From Fluviibacter sp039805865 (GTDB taxonomy: Bacteria; Pseudomonadota; Gammaproteobacteria; Burkholderiales; Rhodocyclaceae), in contig JBDLTI010000017.1 of the NCBI GenBank assembly GCA_039805865.1, forward strand, positions 1 to 37,452: 37,452 bases of DNA, read 5' to 3'. The translations under genes were made by a program, and so were the position numbers. The notes below the pieces were generated by a model. That model was not told where the DNA came from. It saw nothing but the letters and a program-made list of their open reading frames with translations, and ran no database searches. Shown piece by piece: positions 6,313 to 13,590 of the stretch (positions are counted from its first letter, which is position 1; every line of letters starts with the position of its first letter).

Positions 6313-7314
6313 ATGGCTAACGAAAACAATCTCTGGGGTATTCATGCCGGCAAGACAGGCGATGCGAGTGCTCTGTTTCGCAATCAAAATTGTGTTGCTG
6401 TGGGTTGGGTCGATATGGGTGACCTAAGCCAGGTTCCCTCTGATCGGGAAGCTTTCAAGCAGAAAGTCGCACAGGTTTATCCCAACATTAAGCCGGGCGC
6501 GATTCCTAACTACGCCGGTCAGCTATTCCGTTTTGTGCATGAAATGCAAATTGGCGATTTGGTGGCGTATCCCGACAAATTCGAACGAAAGATCTTTTTG
6601 GGCGAAGTGTCAGGGTCATATAGCTACGACCCTAAGAAGTCATCGGAATACCCCAACTCGCGGTCGGTGAAGTGGCTGGGCTCATTTCCCAGAACACAAT
6701 TCAGCCAGGGGGCGCTCTACGAAGTTGGCTCCGCAATGTCGTTCTTTCAGGTGAAGAACTTTGCAGACGAATTTAGAGCAGCTTTAGAGGGCAAGGCCAC
6801 AGCCGTCAATGCTGTCGAGCAGGATGAAACCGTCGCCTTGGTATCTGGTGAGATAGAGGATACGACGCGTGACTTTATCTTGAAACGGCTCTCGCAAGAG
6901 TTCAAAGGATTGCCGTTGGAAGGTTTTGTTGTCCATCTGTTTGAAGCGATGGGTTACCACGCACGCTTAACCCAGCGTAATGAACCCAGCGTTGATGTGA
7001 TTGCTCATAAAGACCATCTGGGGATTGAACCACCAATCATTAAGATTCAAGTCAAGAGCAGCGAAGGTACAGCATCGGATAAAGATGTTTCTGCACTCTG
7101 CGGCAAATTGGGTGTGGGTGAGGCGGGTGTATTTATTACGCTTGGTGGATATAGTTCGCATGCGCGGGATCAAGAGAAAAATAGACCCAATCTGCGACTA
7201 ATTGATGGTGATGAATTGGTTGAACTAGTTTTGCAACACTATGAGAGATTCGATGCAAAGCACAAAGGTGTATTGCCACTGCGCCGGGTTTATGTACCTG
7301 AGTCTTTAGATTAA
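6313..7314 (+). CDS. Mrr-family restriction endonuclease with N-terminal PUA/EVE-like region
   Basis: A 333-residue predicted nuclease. The C-terminal Mrr-type PD-(D/E)xK domain (about 185-310) contains LEGFVVHLFEAMGY with Glu203, the catalytic Asp228 in SVDVI and Gln246-Val-Lys248 in IKIQVKSS. The N-terminal 155 residues (LWGIHAGKTGDA at 7-18, then GDLVAYPDKFERKIFLGEV at 81-99) look like the PUA/EVE-like module found in a known group of Mrr relatives, which may read modified bases; this is inference. The start at 6313 has GAGGAG (6301-6306) six bases upstream, overlapping the stop of the restriction-modification gene, so the two are one operon. It is either an accessory type IV nuclease against modified DNA or a partner of the upstream enzyme. 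The last gene of the accessory block; it converges with dnaJ. Confidence 0.85.
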   Translation: MANENNLWGIHAGKTGDASALFRNQNCVAVGWVDMGDLSQVPSDREAFKQKVAQVYPNIKPGAIPNYAGQLFRFVHEMQIGDLVAYPDKFERKIFLGEVSGSYSYDPKKSSEYPNSRSVKWLGSFPRTQFSQGALYEVGSAMSFFQVKNFADEFRAALEGKATAVNAVEQDETVALVSGEIEDTTRDFILKRLSQEFKGLPLEGFVVHLFEAMGYHARLTQRNEPSVDVIAHKDHLGIEPPIIKIQVKSSEGTASDKDVSALCGKLGVGEAGVFITLGGYSSHARDQEKNRPNLRLIDGDELVELVLQHYERFDAKHKGVLPLRRVYVPESLD

Positions 7315-7331
7315 CCATACCCATTCAAGCA

Positions 7332-7355
7332 AAGAGCCACCCGAAGGTGGCTCTT
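7332..7355 (-). terminator. Intrinsic terminator after dnaJ
   Basis: A perfect 10-bp stem (AAGAGCCACC at 7332-7341 with 7346-7355) closes a tetraloop. On the minus strand the loop is UUCG closed by C-G, the most stable kind, and is followed by TTTGCTTG, so it terminates dnaJ. On the plus strand the T-tract is poor, but the stem may still protect the nuclease mRNA end. Confidence 0.8.
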
Positions 7356-7381
7356 GATCTTTGTGGGATTAGAAGAAGCGG

Positions 7382-8521
7382 TTAACTACTAAAGAAGTTC
7401 TTCAGTTTCTGCTGCCAGCCGCCTTCCTGGGGGGAGTGGTCTTCGCCCAGGCTTTCCTGGAATTTGCGGAGTAGTTCTTTTTGTTCGCTGTTCAGGTTGA
7501 CCGGAGTTTCTACCACCACGTGTACATAGAGGTTGCCGGCGACGCCGCTGCGCATGCCGGTAACACCCTTGCCGCGCAGGCGGAAGATTTTGCCGGTTTG
7601 GGTTTCGTCAGGGATGCGCAGGCTGGCAGTGCCGTCGAGCGTAGGCACGTCGATGTCACCGCCCAATGTTGCGGTGGTCATGGTGATGGGGATCTCGCAG
7701 TGCAGATCGTCACCATCACGTGTGAATAGTTCGTGCTGGCGCAAGCTGATCTGTACGTAGAGGTCGCCCGAGGGGCCACCGTTAACACCGGCTTCGCCTT
7801 CGCCGGATAGGCGGATGCGATCTCCATCGTTAACGCCTGCCGGGATTTTGATTTCCAGGGTTTTGTTTTCGCGCTTGCGACCACGGCCGTGGCAATCGGT
7901 ACACGGGTCATCGATGACTTTGCCCGAACCGTGGCAATGCGGGCAGCTTTGCTGTACCGAGAAGAAGCCCTGTTGCATGCGTACCTGGCCGCTACCTTTA
8001 CAGGTGCCACAGGTTTTTGCGCTGGTACCGGCTTTGGCACCGCTACCTTTGCAGGTGCCGCAGTTGGTTTCGGTAGGAATGCGAATGCGGGTTTGCGAAC
8101 CCTTGGCCGCTTCTTCCAGGCTGATTTCCAGGTCGTAGCGTAGATCGGCGCCGCGATAGACCTGGCTGCGCCCGCCGCGTTGGCCGCCACCGCCACCGAA
8201 TCCGCCACCACCGCCACGGAAGATTTCTTCGAAGATGTTGCCGAAATCGAAACCACCCGCGCCACCACCAAATCCGCCATGGCCACCCATGGAAGGGTCA
8301 ACACCGGCATGGCCGTACTGGTCGTAGGCGGCACGCTTGTTGGGGTCGGTGAGAATCTCGTAGGCTTCTTTAACTTCTTTGAATTGAGCCTCTGCCGATT
8401 TGTCATCCGGGTTGCGGTCTGGGTGGTATTTCATGGCCAGGCGACGGTAGGCTTTTTTCAGCTCGTCGTCGGAGGCACCTTTGGATACACCCAGAATTTC
8501 GTAGTAATCGCGTTTGGACAT
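7382..8521 (-). CDS. dnaJ: Chaperone protein DnaJ (Hsp40)
   Basis: A 379-residue type I DnaJ, full length. The J domain has the invariant HPD (residues 33-35), which stimulates the DnaK ATPase. A Gly/Phe-rich linker (about 75-118) follows, then the zinc region with four CxxCxGxG repeats (Cys154/157, 171/174, 193/196, 207/210) and the two C-terminal substrate-binding domains. Works in the cytoplasm with DnaK and GrpE to fold and disaggregate proteins. ATG at 8521 gives the canonical MSKRDYYEILGV start; the ribosome binding site is weak. It lies 86 bp after dnaK on the same strand, separated by two hairpins that probably reduce its expression relative to dnaK, and is followed by a strong terminator. 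Confidence 0.98.
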   Translation of the reverse strand: MSKRDYYEILGVSKGASDDELKKAYRRLAMKYHPDRNPDDKSAEAQFKEVKEAYEILTDPNKRAAYDQYGHAGVDPSMGGHGGFGGGAGGFDFGNIFEEIFRGGGGGFGGGGGQRGGRSQVYRGADLRYDLEISLEEAAKGSQTRIRIPTETNCGTCKGSGAKAGTSAKTCGTCKGSGQVRMQQGFFSVQQSCPHCHGSGKVIDDPCTDCHGRGRKRENKTLEIKIPAGVNDGDRIRLSGEGEAGVNGGPSGDLYVQISLRQHELFTRDGDDLHCEIPITMTTATLGGDIDVPTLDGTASLRIPDETQTGKIFRLRGKGVTGMRSGVAGNLYVHVVVETPVNLNSEQKELLRKFQESLGEDHSPQEGGWQQKLKNFFSS

Positions 8522-8564
8522 GGCAGTTCTGCTTCGGTTCGAATCAATTTAAGAAAATGCAAAA

Positions 8565-8586
8565 GGGGCAAGGTTACCCTTGCCCC
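8565..8586 (-). terminator. Hairpin with T-tract between dnaK and dnaJ (attenuator-like)
   Basis: Arms GGGGCAAGG (8565-8573) and 8578-8586 are perfect complements with a 4-base loop. On the minus strand the stem is followed by CTTTTGCATTTT, giving intrinsic terminator form. Its place between dnaK and dnaJ suggests partial termination, or protection of a processed dnaK message. Confidence 0.7.
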
Positions 8587-8588
8587 CG

Positions 8589-8605
8589 CCGGATCGGTGA
8601 TCCGG
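8589..8605 (-). repeat. Small hairpin immediately after the dnaK stop
   Basis: CCGGATC (8589-8595) pairs perfectly with GATCCGG (8599-8605) across a 3-base loop, 3 bp after the dnaK stop codon. With the larger hairpin at 8565-8586 it makes a tandem stem-loop pair. No T-tract of its own. Confidence 0.6.
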
Positions 8606-8607
8606 AA

Positions 8608-10524
8608 TTACTTCTTGTCTTTCACTTCGGTGAACTCGGCGTCCACCACATCGCCATCGGGCTGCTTGCCGGCATCGGCCTGAGCACCAGGCGCTGCACC
8701 GGCTTCGCCTTCACCACCGGCCAGTTGCGCCAGGGCTTGCGAGGCTTGCATCAGCGCTTCGGCTTTCTTCTCGATCTCGGCCTTGTCGGTGCCACGGATA
8801 GCGTCTTCCACTTCCTTGGCAGCGGCTTCGATCTTGGCCTTTTCATCAGCCGGAACCTTGTCGCCCAGTTCGTTCAGCATCTTGCGCACGCTGTGAACTG
8901 CCGCATCGCCCCCGTTACGGGCATCGGCCAGCTCACGCGCTTTGTGATCTTCTGCCGCGTTGATTTCGGCATCTTTGACCATGCGCTGGATTTCTTCTTC
9001 CGACAAGCCTGTGTTGGCCTTGATGGTGATCTTGTTTTCCTTGCCGGTCTGCTTGTCTTTAGCCGACACATGCAGGATGCCGTTCGAGTCGATGTCGAAG
9101 GTGACTTCGATCTGCGGCGTGCCACGTGGTGCTGATGGAATGCCTTCCAGATTAAACTGACCCAGGCTCTTGTTGCCCGAAGCCATTTCACGCTCACCTT
9201 GCAGTACGTGAATGGTCACGGCCGACTGGTTGTCATCCGCGGTCGAGAAGACCTGGCTGGCCTTGGTCGGGATGGTGGTGTTTTTCGGGATGAGCTTGGT
9301 CATCACGCCGCCCATGGTTTCGATACCCAGGGTCAGTGGCGACACGTCGAGCAGCAGCACGTCTTTCACATCACCTTGCAGTACGCCGCCCTGAACAGCA
9401 GCGCCTACAGCTACTGCTTCGTCTGGGTTCACGTCTTTGCGCGGCTCTTTGCCGAAGACTTCCTTAACCTTGTCTTGCACCTTAGGCATACGCGACATAC
9501 CGCCGACCAGGATGACATCGCTGATGTCAGAAGCCGAGCAACCGGCGTCTTTCATGGCGGTGACACATGGCGCAATGGTGCGCTCGATCAGATCATCCAC
9601 CAGGCTTTCAAACTTGGCACGGGTGATCTTCATGGCCAGGTGCTTCGGACCGCTGGCATCTGCCGTGATGTACGGCAGGTTGATTTCGGTCTGCTGAGCT
9701 GATGACAGTTCGATCTTGGCTTTTTCAGCAGCTTCTTTCAGGCGCTGCAGGGCCAGGACGTCGGTCTTCAGATCGGCGCCCGATTCTTTCTTGAATTCGG
9801 TGACGATGTAGTCGATGAGACGCTGGTCGAAGTCTTCGCCGCCCAGGAAGGTGTCGCCGTTGGTGGACAGCACTTCGAACTGATGCTCGCCGTCGATTTC
9901 CGAGATGTCGATGATCGAGATATCAAAGGTACCGCCGCCTAGGTCGAATACGGCAATCTTGCGATCGCCTTCTTTTTTGTCCAGGCCGAAGGCGAGGGCA
10001 GCAGCGGTTGGTTCGTTGATGATGCGCTTCACTTCCAGACCTGCGATGCGGCCAGCATCTTTGGTGGCCTGGCGCTGGCTGTCGTTGAAGTAGGCCGGTA
10101 CCGTGATCACGGCTTCGGTGACTTCTTCACCCAGGTAGTCTTCAGCGGCCTTCTTCATCTTGCGCAGGACTTCAGCCGACACTTGTTGTGGTGCCATCTT
10201 CTTGTCGAGAGCCTCAACCCAGGCATCACCATTGTCGGCCTTGGTGATCTTGAACGGCATCAGGCTGATGTCTTTCTGGACTTCCTTGTCTTCGAAACGA
10301 CGACCGATCAGACGCTTGATGGCGTACAGGGTGTTTTTCGGGTTGGTCACAGCCTGACGCTTGGCCGGTGCGCCAACGAGCACTTCGCCATCGTTGGTGT
10401 AAGCAATGATCGACGGGGTGGTACGGGCGCCTTCTGCGTTTTCAATAACCTTCGGCGTGCCGTTTTCCATGACGGAAACGCACGAGTTGGTGGTGCCGAG
10501 GTCAATACCGATAATTTTTCCCAT
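8608..10524 (-). CDS. dnaK: Chaperone protein DnaK (Hsp70)
   Basis: Full-length 638-residue Hsp70. The N-terminal ATPase domain begins with GKIIGIDLGTTNSCVSV; the phosphate-2 motif is DLGGGTFDISI, and the interdomain linker is DVLLLDVSPL. The substrate-binding domain and helical lid follow, ending with a Gly/Ala-rich tail and VVDAEFTEVKDKK, as in E. coli. It binds exposed hydrophobic peptides in the cytoplasm in an ATP cycle driven by DnaJ and GrpE. The start ATG at 10524 has AAGGA about nine bases upstream. A sigma-32 promoter at 10611-10639 drives it, with a leader of about 80 bases that begins with a hairpin. The tandem hairpins after the stop separate it from dnaJ. Confidence 0.99.
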   Translation of the reverse strand: MGKIIGIDLGTTNSCVSVMENGTPKVIENAEGARTTPSIIAYTNDGEVLVGAPAKRQAVTNPKNTLYAIKRLIGRRFEDKEVQKDISLMPFKITKADNGDAWVEALDKKMAPQQVSAEVLRKMKKAAEDYLGEEVTEAVITVPAYFNDSQRQATKDAGRIAGLEVKRIINEPTAAALAFGLDKKEGDRKIAVFDLGGGTFDISIIDISEIDGEHQFEVLSTNGDTFLGGEDFDQRLIDYIVTEFKKESGADLKTDVLALQRLKEAAEKAKIELSSAQQTEINLPYITADASGPKHLAMKITRAKFESLVDDLIERTIAPCVTAMKDAGCSASDISDVILVGGMSRMPKVQDKVKEVFGKEPRKDVNPDEAVAVGAAVQGGVLQGDVKDVLLLDVSPLTLGIETMGGVMTKLIPKNTTIPTKASQVFSTADDNQSAVTIHVLQGEREMASGNKSLGQFNLEGIPSAPRGTPQIEVTFDIDSNGILHVSAKDKQTGKENKITIKANTGLSEEEIQRMVKDAEINAAEDHKARELADARNGGDAAVHSVRKMLNELGDKVPADEKAKIEAAAKEVEDAIRGTDKAEIEKKAEALMQASQALAQLAGGEGEAGAAPGAQADAGKQPDGDVVDAEFTEVKDKK

Positions 10525-10565
10525 GGATTCTTATCCTTGTTATTTGCTAAGTGATTGATTGGTTG

Positions 10566-10599
10566 GGTGAAACGAGACTTTGTTGTCGCTTGTTTCACC
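10566..10599 (-). promoter_or_regulatory. Stem-loop at the 5' end of the dnaK leader
   Basis: GGTGAAAC (10566-10573) pairs perfectly with 10592-10599 over an 18-base loop, in which a GAC/GTC pair can extend the fold. The predicted heat-shock transcript starts only a few bases upstream, so the stem would cap the mRNA. Likely roles are stabilising the message or temperature sensing; neither is shown. Confidence 0.5.
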
Positions 10600-10610
10600 G
10601 ACATGACGGC

Positions 10611-10639
10611 TATATAGGGCCGCCATGCCGTTTTTCAAG
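10611..10639 (-). promoter_or_regulatory. Sigma-32 heat-shock promoter of dnaK
   Basis: On the minus strand the -35 element CTTGAAA (10633-10639) is a full consensus match. It is followed after 13 bp by CCCTATATA (10611-10619), close to the consensus CCCCATNTA. Spacing and order fit RpoH promoters exactly. It lies between grpE and dnaK, so dnaK can be transcribed separately from grpE. Confidence 0.82.
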
Positions 10640-10654
10640 AGCTTTTGGCGATAT

Positions 10655-11191
10655 TTAGCCGTTGGCAACGGTGACCATAGCCGGGCGCAGGACGCGGTCG
10701 GACAATTGATAGCCCTTTTGCAGCACATTGACGACAGTGTTGCCCGGTTGGTCAGCGTCGACCATGGCAATGGCCTGGTGCTGGTTCGGGTCGAACTTAT
10801 CACCGGCTGCCGGGTTTTCTACTTTCATGCCACTGCGATCCAGGGCGCTGAGTAGTTGTTTCTGGGTCAGTTCGACGCCCGAGCGCAGGGTAGCGGCATC
10901 GGCGCCGGTATCGGTCAGTGCGGCATCAAGGCTGTCACACACGGCAATGAGTTCGCGGGCAAACTTTTCAACAGCAAACTTGTGCGCTTTGGTTACATCT
11001 TCAGCGGCGCGGCGGCGCATGTTCTCACCATCAGCCTTTGCCCGTAAGTAAGCGTCTTGCAGTTCGGCGACCTTGGCTTCCAGTGCGGCGATTTGGGCCT
11101 CAGGCGTTGCAGCAGTTTCCTGGGTTGATTCTGCGGCGGCCTCCGTGGCGGCATTTTCTTCGACGATTGGTTCTTGATGTTGTTCGGTCAT
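10655..11191 (-). CDS. grpE: Nucleotide exchange factor GrpE
   Basis: A 178-residue GrpE, the usual size. An acidic, Ala/Glu-rich N-terminus is followed by the long coiled coil (about 30-75, AQIAALEAKVAELQDAYLRA) and the C-terminal beta domain with FDPNQHQAIAMV, VVNVLQKGYQLSDRVLRPA and VTVANG, the hallmark ending. It releases ADP from DnaK in the cytoplasm. The start is ATG at 11191: a longer frame exists up to 11308, but the sigma-32 promoter found at 11242-11270 would start transcription near 11235, so the upstream starts (11239 and beyond) would be untranscribed from it. Situated between hemH and dnaK on the same strand. Confidence 0.95.
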   Translation of the reverse strand: MTEQHQEPIVEENAATEAAAESTQETAATPEAQIAALEAKVAELQDAYLRAKADGENMRRRAAEDVTKAHKFAVEKFARELIAVCDSLDAALTDTGADAATLRSGVELTQKQLLSALDRSGMKVENPAAGDKFDPNQHQAIAMVDADQPGNTVVNVLQKGYQLSDRVLRPAMVTVANG

Positions 11192-11241
11192 GTCGGTTGT
11201 GTTCCTGTTTCTTGAACGCTTGAAAAATGGAAATTTCATTA

Positions 11242-11270
11242 CAAGTGGGGATGCCCGGCGATTATTCAAG
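11242..11270 (-). promoter_or_regulatory. Sigma-32 heat-shock promoter of grpE
   Basis: On the minus strand CTTGAAT (11264-11270) is followed after exactly 13 bp by CCCCACTTG (11242-11250), matching the RpoH consensus CTTGAAA / CCCCATNTA at most positions. The -35 element overlaps the last codons and stop of hemH. Same geometry as the dnaK promoter in this window. Confidence 0.75.
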
Positions 11271-12377
11271 TGCCCCCAGGACTTTGGCGCGTGCCGCCTG
11301 TGTTGCAAGCTCGGCCGGCGCGCTGGCTTGTTTGGGCCAGCCGGCCAGATGCCGTTCAGTGAGATCGGCCAGTGCGTTAATCCAGGTGGGGTCTTCGTTC
11401 AGGCAAGGCAAGTAGTGGAAGTGCTCGCCACCGGCGGTGAGGAAGGCCGAGCGAACTTCCAGATTGATTTCTTCCAGGGTTTCCAGGCAGTCGGCGGTAA
11501 AGCCGGGGCAGAGTACATCGATGCGTTTGACACCCTGCTTGGCGAGTTCGATCAGAGTTGGTTCCGTATAGGGTTCCACCCACTTGGCTTTGCCGAATCG
11601 GGATTGGAAGGTAGCGATCACGCTGTCTGCGGGTAGGTTGAGGGCTTCTGTCACCAGGCGGGCGGTTTTATGGCATTCGCAGAAGTAGGGGTCGCCCAGT
11701 TTGAGGTTGCGTTCCGGCAAGCCGTGAAAGCTCATCACCAATCGGTAGCTGGTATCCGGGAGTGCGGGCGGCGGGTTGTTCTGCCAATGGGCTTTGATCT
11801 GGGCCGCAATTGCGTTGATATAGCCCCGATCGTCGGCAAAATTGCGGATATAGCGTAATTCAGGCTGGTTGCGCAGACCGGTGACCCAGTTGAGGGCTTG
11901 GTCAATGGCTGTGGCCGTGGTGCTGGCCGAGAACTGCGGGTACATAGGCAGCAGCAGAATACGCGTGGCGTTGTCGGCACGGAGTTGCTCTAGCACGGCA
12001 GGGATGCTGCGTGGGCCATTGCCGGCATAGCGCATGGCCCAGGTGACGGTGAGGTCCTGATAACCACGCTGTTGCAGGGTTTCGGCCAGCAGGCGGGTCT
12101 GGGCTTCGGTGTGCACCATCAGCGGCGAGCCCTGGTCTGTCCAGATGGTGGCGTACTTGGCAGCCGATTTTTTAGGGCGCACTTGCAGAATGATGCCGTG
12201 CAGAATCGCCAGCCAGATTGGACGGGGGATTTCGACGACACGCGGATCGCCCAGGAATTCCGCCAGATAGCGTTTAACGGCGGCTGGGGTGGGGGCATCT
12301 GGTGTGCCCAGGTTGACCAGGACGACAGCGGTTTTAGCGGGCGTGCCGTGACGCCAGGCGGGTGGAGTTTTGTTCAT
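11262..12377 (-). CDS. hemH: Ferrochelatase (protohaem ferro-lyase)
   Basis: Inserts Fe2+ into protoporphyrin IX, the last step of haem synthesis. A 371-residue protein. The N-terminal VVLVNLGTPDAP (18-29) is the family start, the signature MSFHGLPERNLKLGDPY (215-231) carries the metal-binding His218, and the CPGFTADCLETLEE block (290-303) carries the catalytic-site Glu299. FQSRFGKAKWVEPYTEPT is also typical. Start: ATG at 12377 gives MNKTPPAWRHG; the frame also reads from a TTG at 12416 that has AGGG upstream and directly abuts the hrcA stop, so the N-terminus is not certain. It sits inside the heat-shock cluster between hrcA and grpE, as often seen in this class. Confidence 0.95.
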   Translation of the reverse strand: MNKTPPAWRHGTPAKTAVVLVNLGTPDAPTPAAVKRYLAEFLGDPRVVEIPRPIWLAILHGIILQVRPKKSAAKYATIWTDQGSPLMVHTEAQTRLLAETLQQRGYQDLTVTWAMRYAGNGPRSIPAVLEQLRADNATRILLLPMYPQFSASTTATAIDQALNWVTGLRNQPELRYIRNFADDRGYINAIAAQIKAHWQNNPPPALPDTSYRLVMSFHGLPERNLKLGDPYFCECHKTARLVTEALNLPADSVIATFQSRFGKAKWVEPYTEPTLIELAKQGVKRIDVLCPGFTADCLETLEEINLEVRSAFLTAGGEHFHYLPCLNEDPTWINALADLTERHLAGWPKQASAPAELATQAARAKVLGALE

Positions 12378-12416
12378 TGAAGGAACCAGCGGTGAGTTAA
12401 ATACGGATTGCAGCAA

Positions 12417-13514
12417 TTAGCCCTGAGCCTGTTCGGTCAGAGCACTGGAGAGCAGTCGGGCAGTAATGTCGACAATCGGGATGACCCGATCATAAGCCAT
12501 ACGGGTGGGGCCGATGACACCAACAGAGCCAACGACCTGGCCTTCCACCTGGTAAGGGGCAGTGACCACGCTGCATTCGTCCAGGGTGGCAATGCCGGAC
12601 TCCTGGCCAATATAGAGACGGACGCCATCGGCCTGATGCGACAGATCCAGCAGCCGCACGAGCGCTGTACGCTGTTCGAATAGATCGAACAGTTCGCGCA
12701 GGCGGCGCATGTTGGAGCTGAGGTCATCAACATCGAGCAGGTTTTTTTCGCCAGAGATTACGGTTTCTGATTCGCGCGGCATCAGGGCTTCGCTGCTGGC
12801 GGTGAGCGCGGCGGTCATCAGCGCTTGCATGTCGGTACGGATACGGGTGAGTTCGTCGTGCACCCGGTGGCGCATTTGTTCGAGTTCAAGGCCGACAAAG
12901 TTCTGGTTCAGGGTATTGGCGGCTTCGGTGAGTTCGGCAGCGCTGTAGGCGCGGTCGGTGGTGAGAATCCGGTTTTGTACATTGCCATCATTAGTCACCA
13001 GAACAAGCAGGACGCGTTGCTCGGAGAGGGCAATAAATTCGATCTGGCGAATCCGCTTGCTGCTGTGGCGGGGGGCGATGACGATGCCGGCAAAGTGGGT
13101 GAGATCGGAGAGCAAGCGTGAGGCATGATTGATGATCTTGCCTGGCTGGGCACTAGCGCCGGCCAGCTCTGCCAGAATGCGTGCATGATCCATCTGCTCC
13201 AGAGGTTGCATGGTGAGCAGGGAGTCGACAAAAAAACGGTAGCCACGTGGGGTGGGGATGCGTCCGGCCGAGGTATGCGGGCTGGCGATAAAGCCCAGAT
13301 CCTCCAGGTCAGCCATGACATTACGGACAGTGGCGGCTGACAGATCCAGGCCTGAAGCACGAGAAAGCACGCGCGATCCAACCGGTGCGCCATCTGAGAT
13401 GTAGCTCTCAACCAACGTCTTGAGCAGCACGCAGGAACGATCATCCAGCGGCGTAGGCGTAGAGAACGGCTTTTGGGTGCCAGAAATGATGCCGGCGGCG
13501 GATTTCGGATGCAT
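12417..13514 (-). CDS. hrcA: Heat-inducible transcription repressor HrcA
   Basis: A 365-residue HrcA repressor. An N-terminal winged-helix domain (about 22-95) carries LVESYISDGAPVGSRVLS and ATVRNVMADLEDLGFI, then the family signature HTSAGRIPTPRGYRFFVDSL (80-99); the C-terminal part is a GAF-like ligand domain with the conserved VVTAPYQVEGQVVGSVGVIGP-type ending. HrcA binds CIRCE operators (TTAGCACTC-N9-GAGTGCTAA) and needs GroEL for activity. No CIRCE copy is visible in this window, so its targets (usually groESL) are elsewhere. Start ATG 13514 gives a short leader-like N-terminus. First gene of the minus-strand cluster, divergent from nadK. It ends directly before hemH. Confidence 0.97.
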   Translation of the reverse strand: MHPKSAAGIISGTQKPFSTPTPLDDRSCVLLKTLVESYISDGAPVGSRVLSRASGLDLSAATVRNVMADLEDLGFIASPHTSAGRIPTPRGYRFFVDSLLTMQPLEQMDHARILAELAGASAQPGKIINHASRLLSDLTHFAGIVIAPRHSSKRIRQIEFIALSEQRVLLVLVTNDGNVQNRILTTDRAYSAAELTEAANTLNQNFVGLELEQMRHRVHDELTRIRTDMQALMTAALTASSEALMPRESETVISGEKNLLDVDDLSSNMRRLRELFDLFEQRTALVRLLDLSHQADGVRLYIGQESGIATLDECSVVTAPYQVEGQVVGSVGVIGPTRMAYDRVIPIVDITARLLSSALTEQAQG

Positions 13515-13590
13515 GGAATAGATTCTACAAAATTATTCTGTGGTTTAATCGGGTTCTGTTGCGGATAAGACGAAATGTGGAGTCGGATTG

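Noticed and set aside
7678..8406. A 242-codon frame within dnaJ on the same strand in another phase
   Set aside because: The translation is an Ala/Lys/Pro-rich repeat of the out-of-phase DnaJ Gly-rich and zinc-finger codons; no independent start signal.
13515..13545. A possible -10 (TAGAAT) for hrcA giving a near leaderless message
   Set aside because: No matching -35 and the spacing to the ATG would be nearly zero; too weak to list.
10525..13590. CIRCE operator near the heat-shock genes
   Set aside because: No TTAGCACTC or GAGTGCTAA half-site pair was seen upstream of hrcA, grpE or dnaK.
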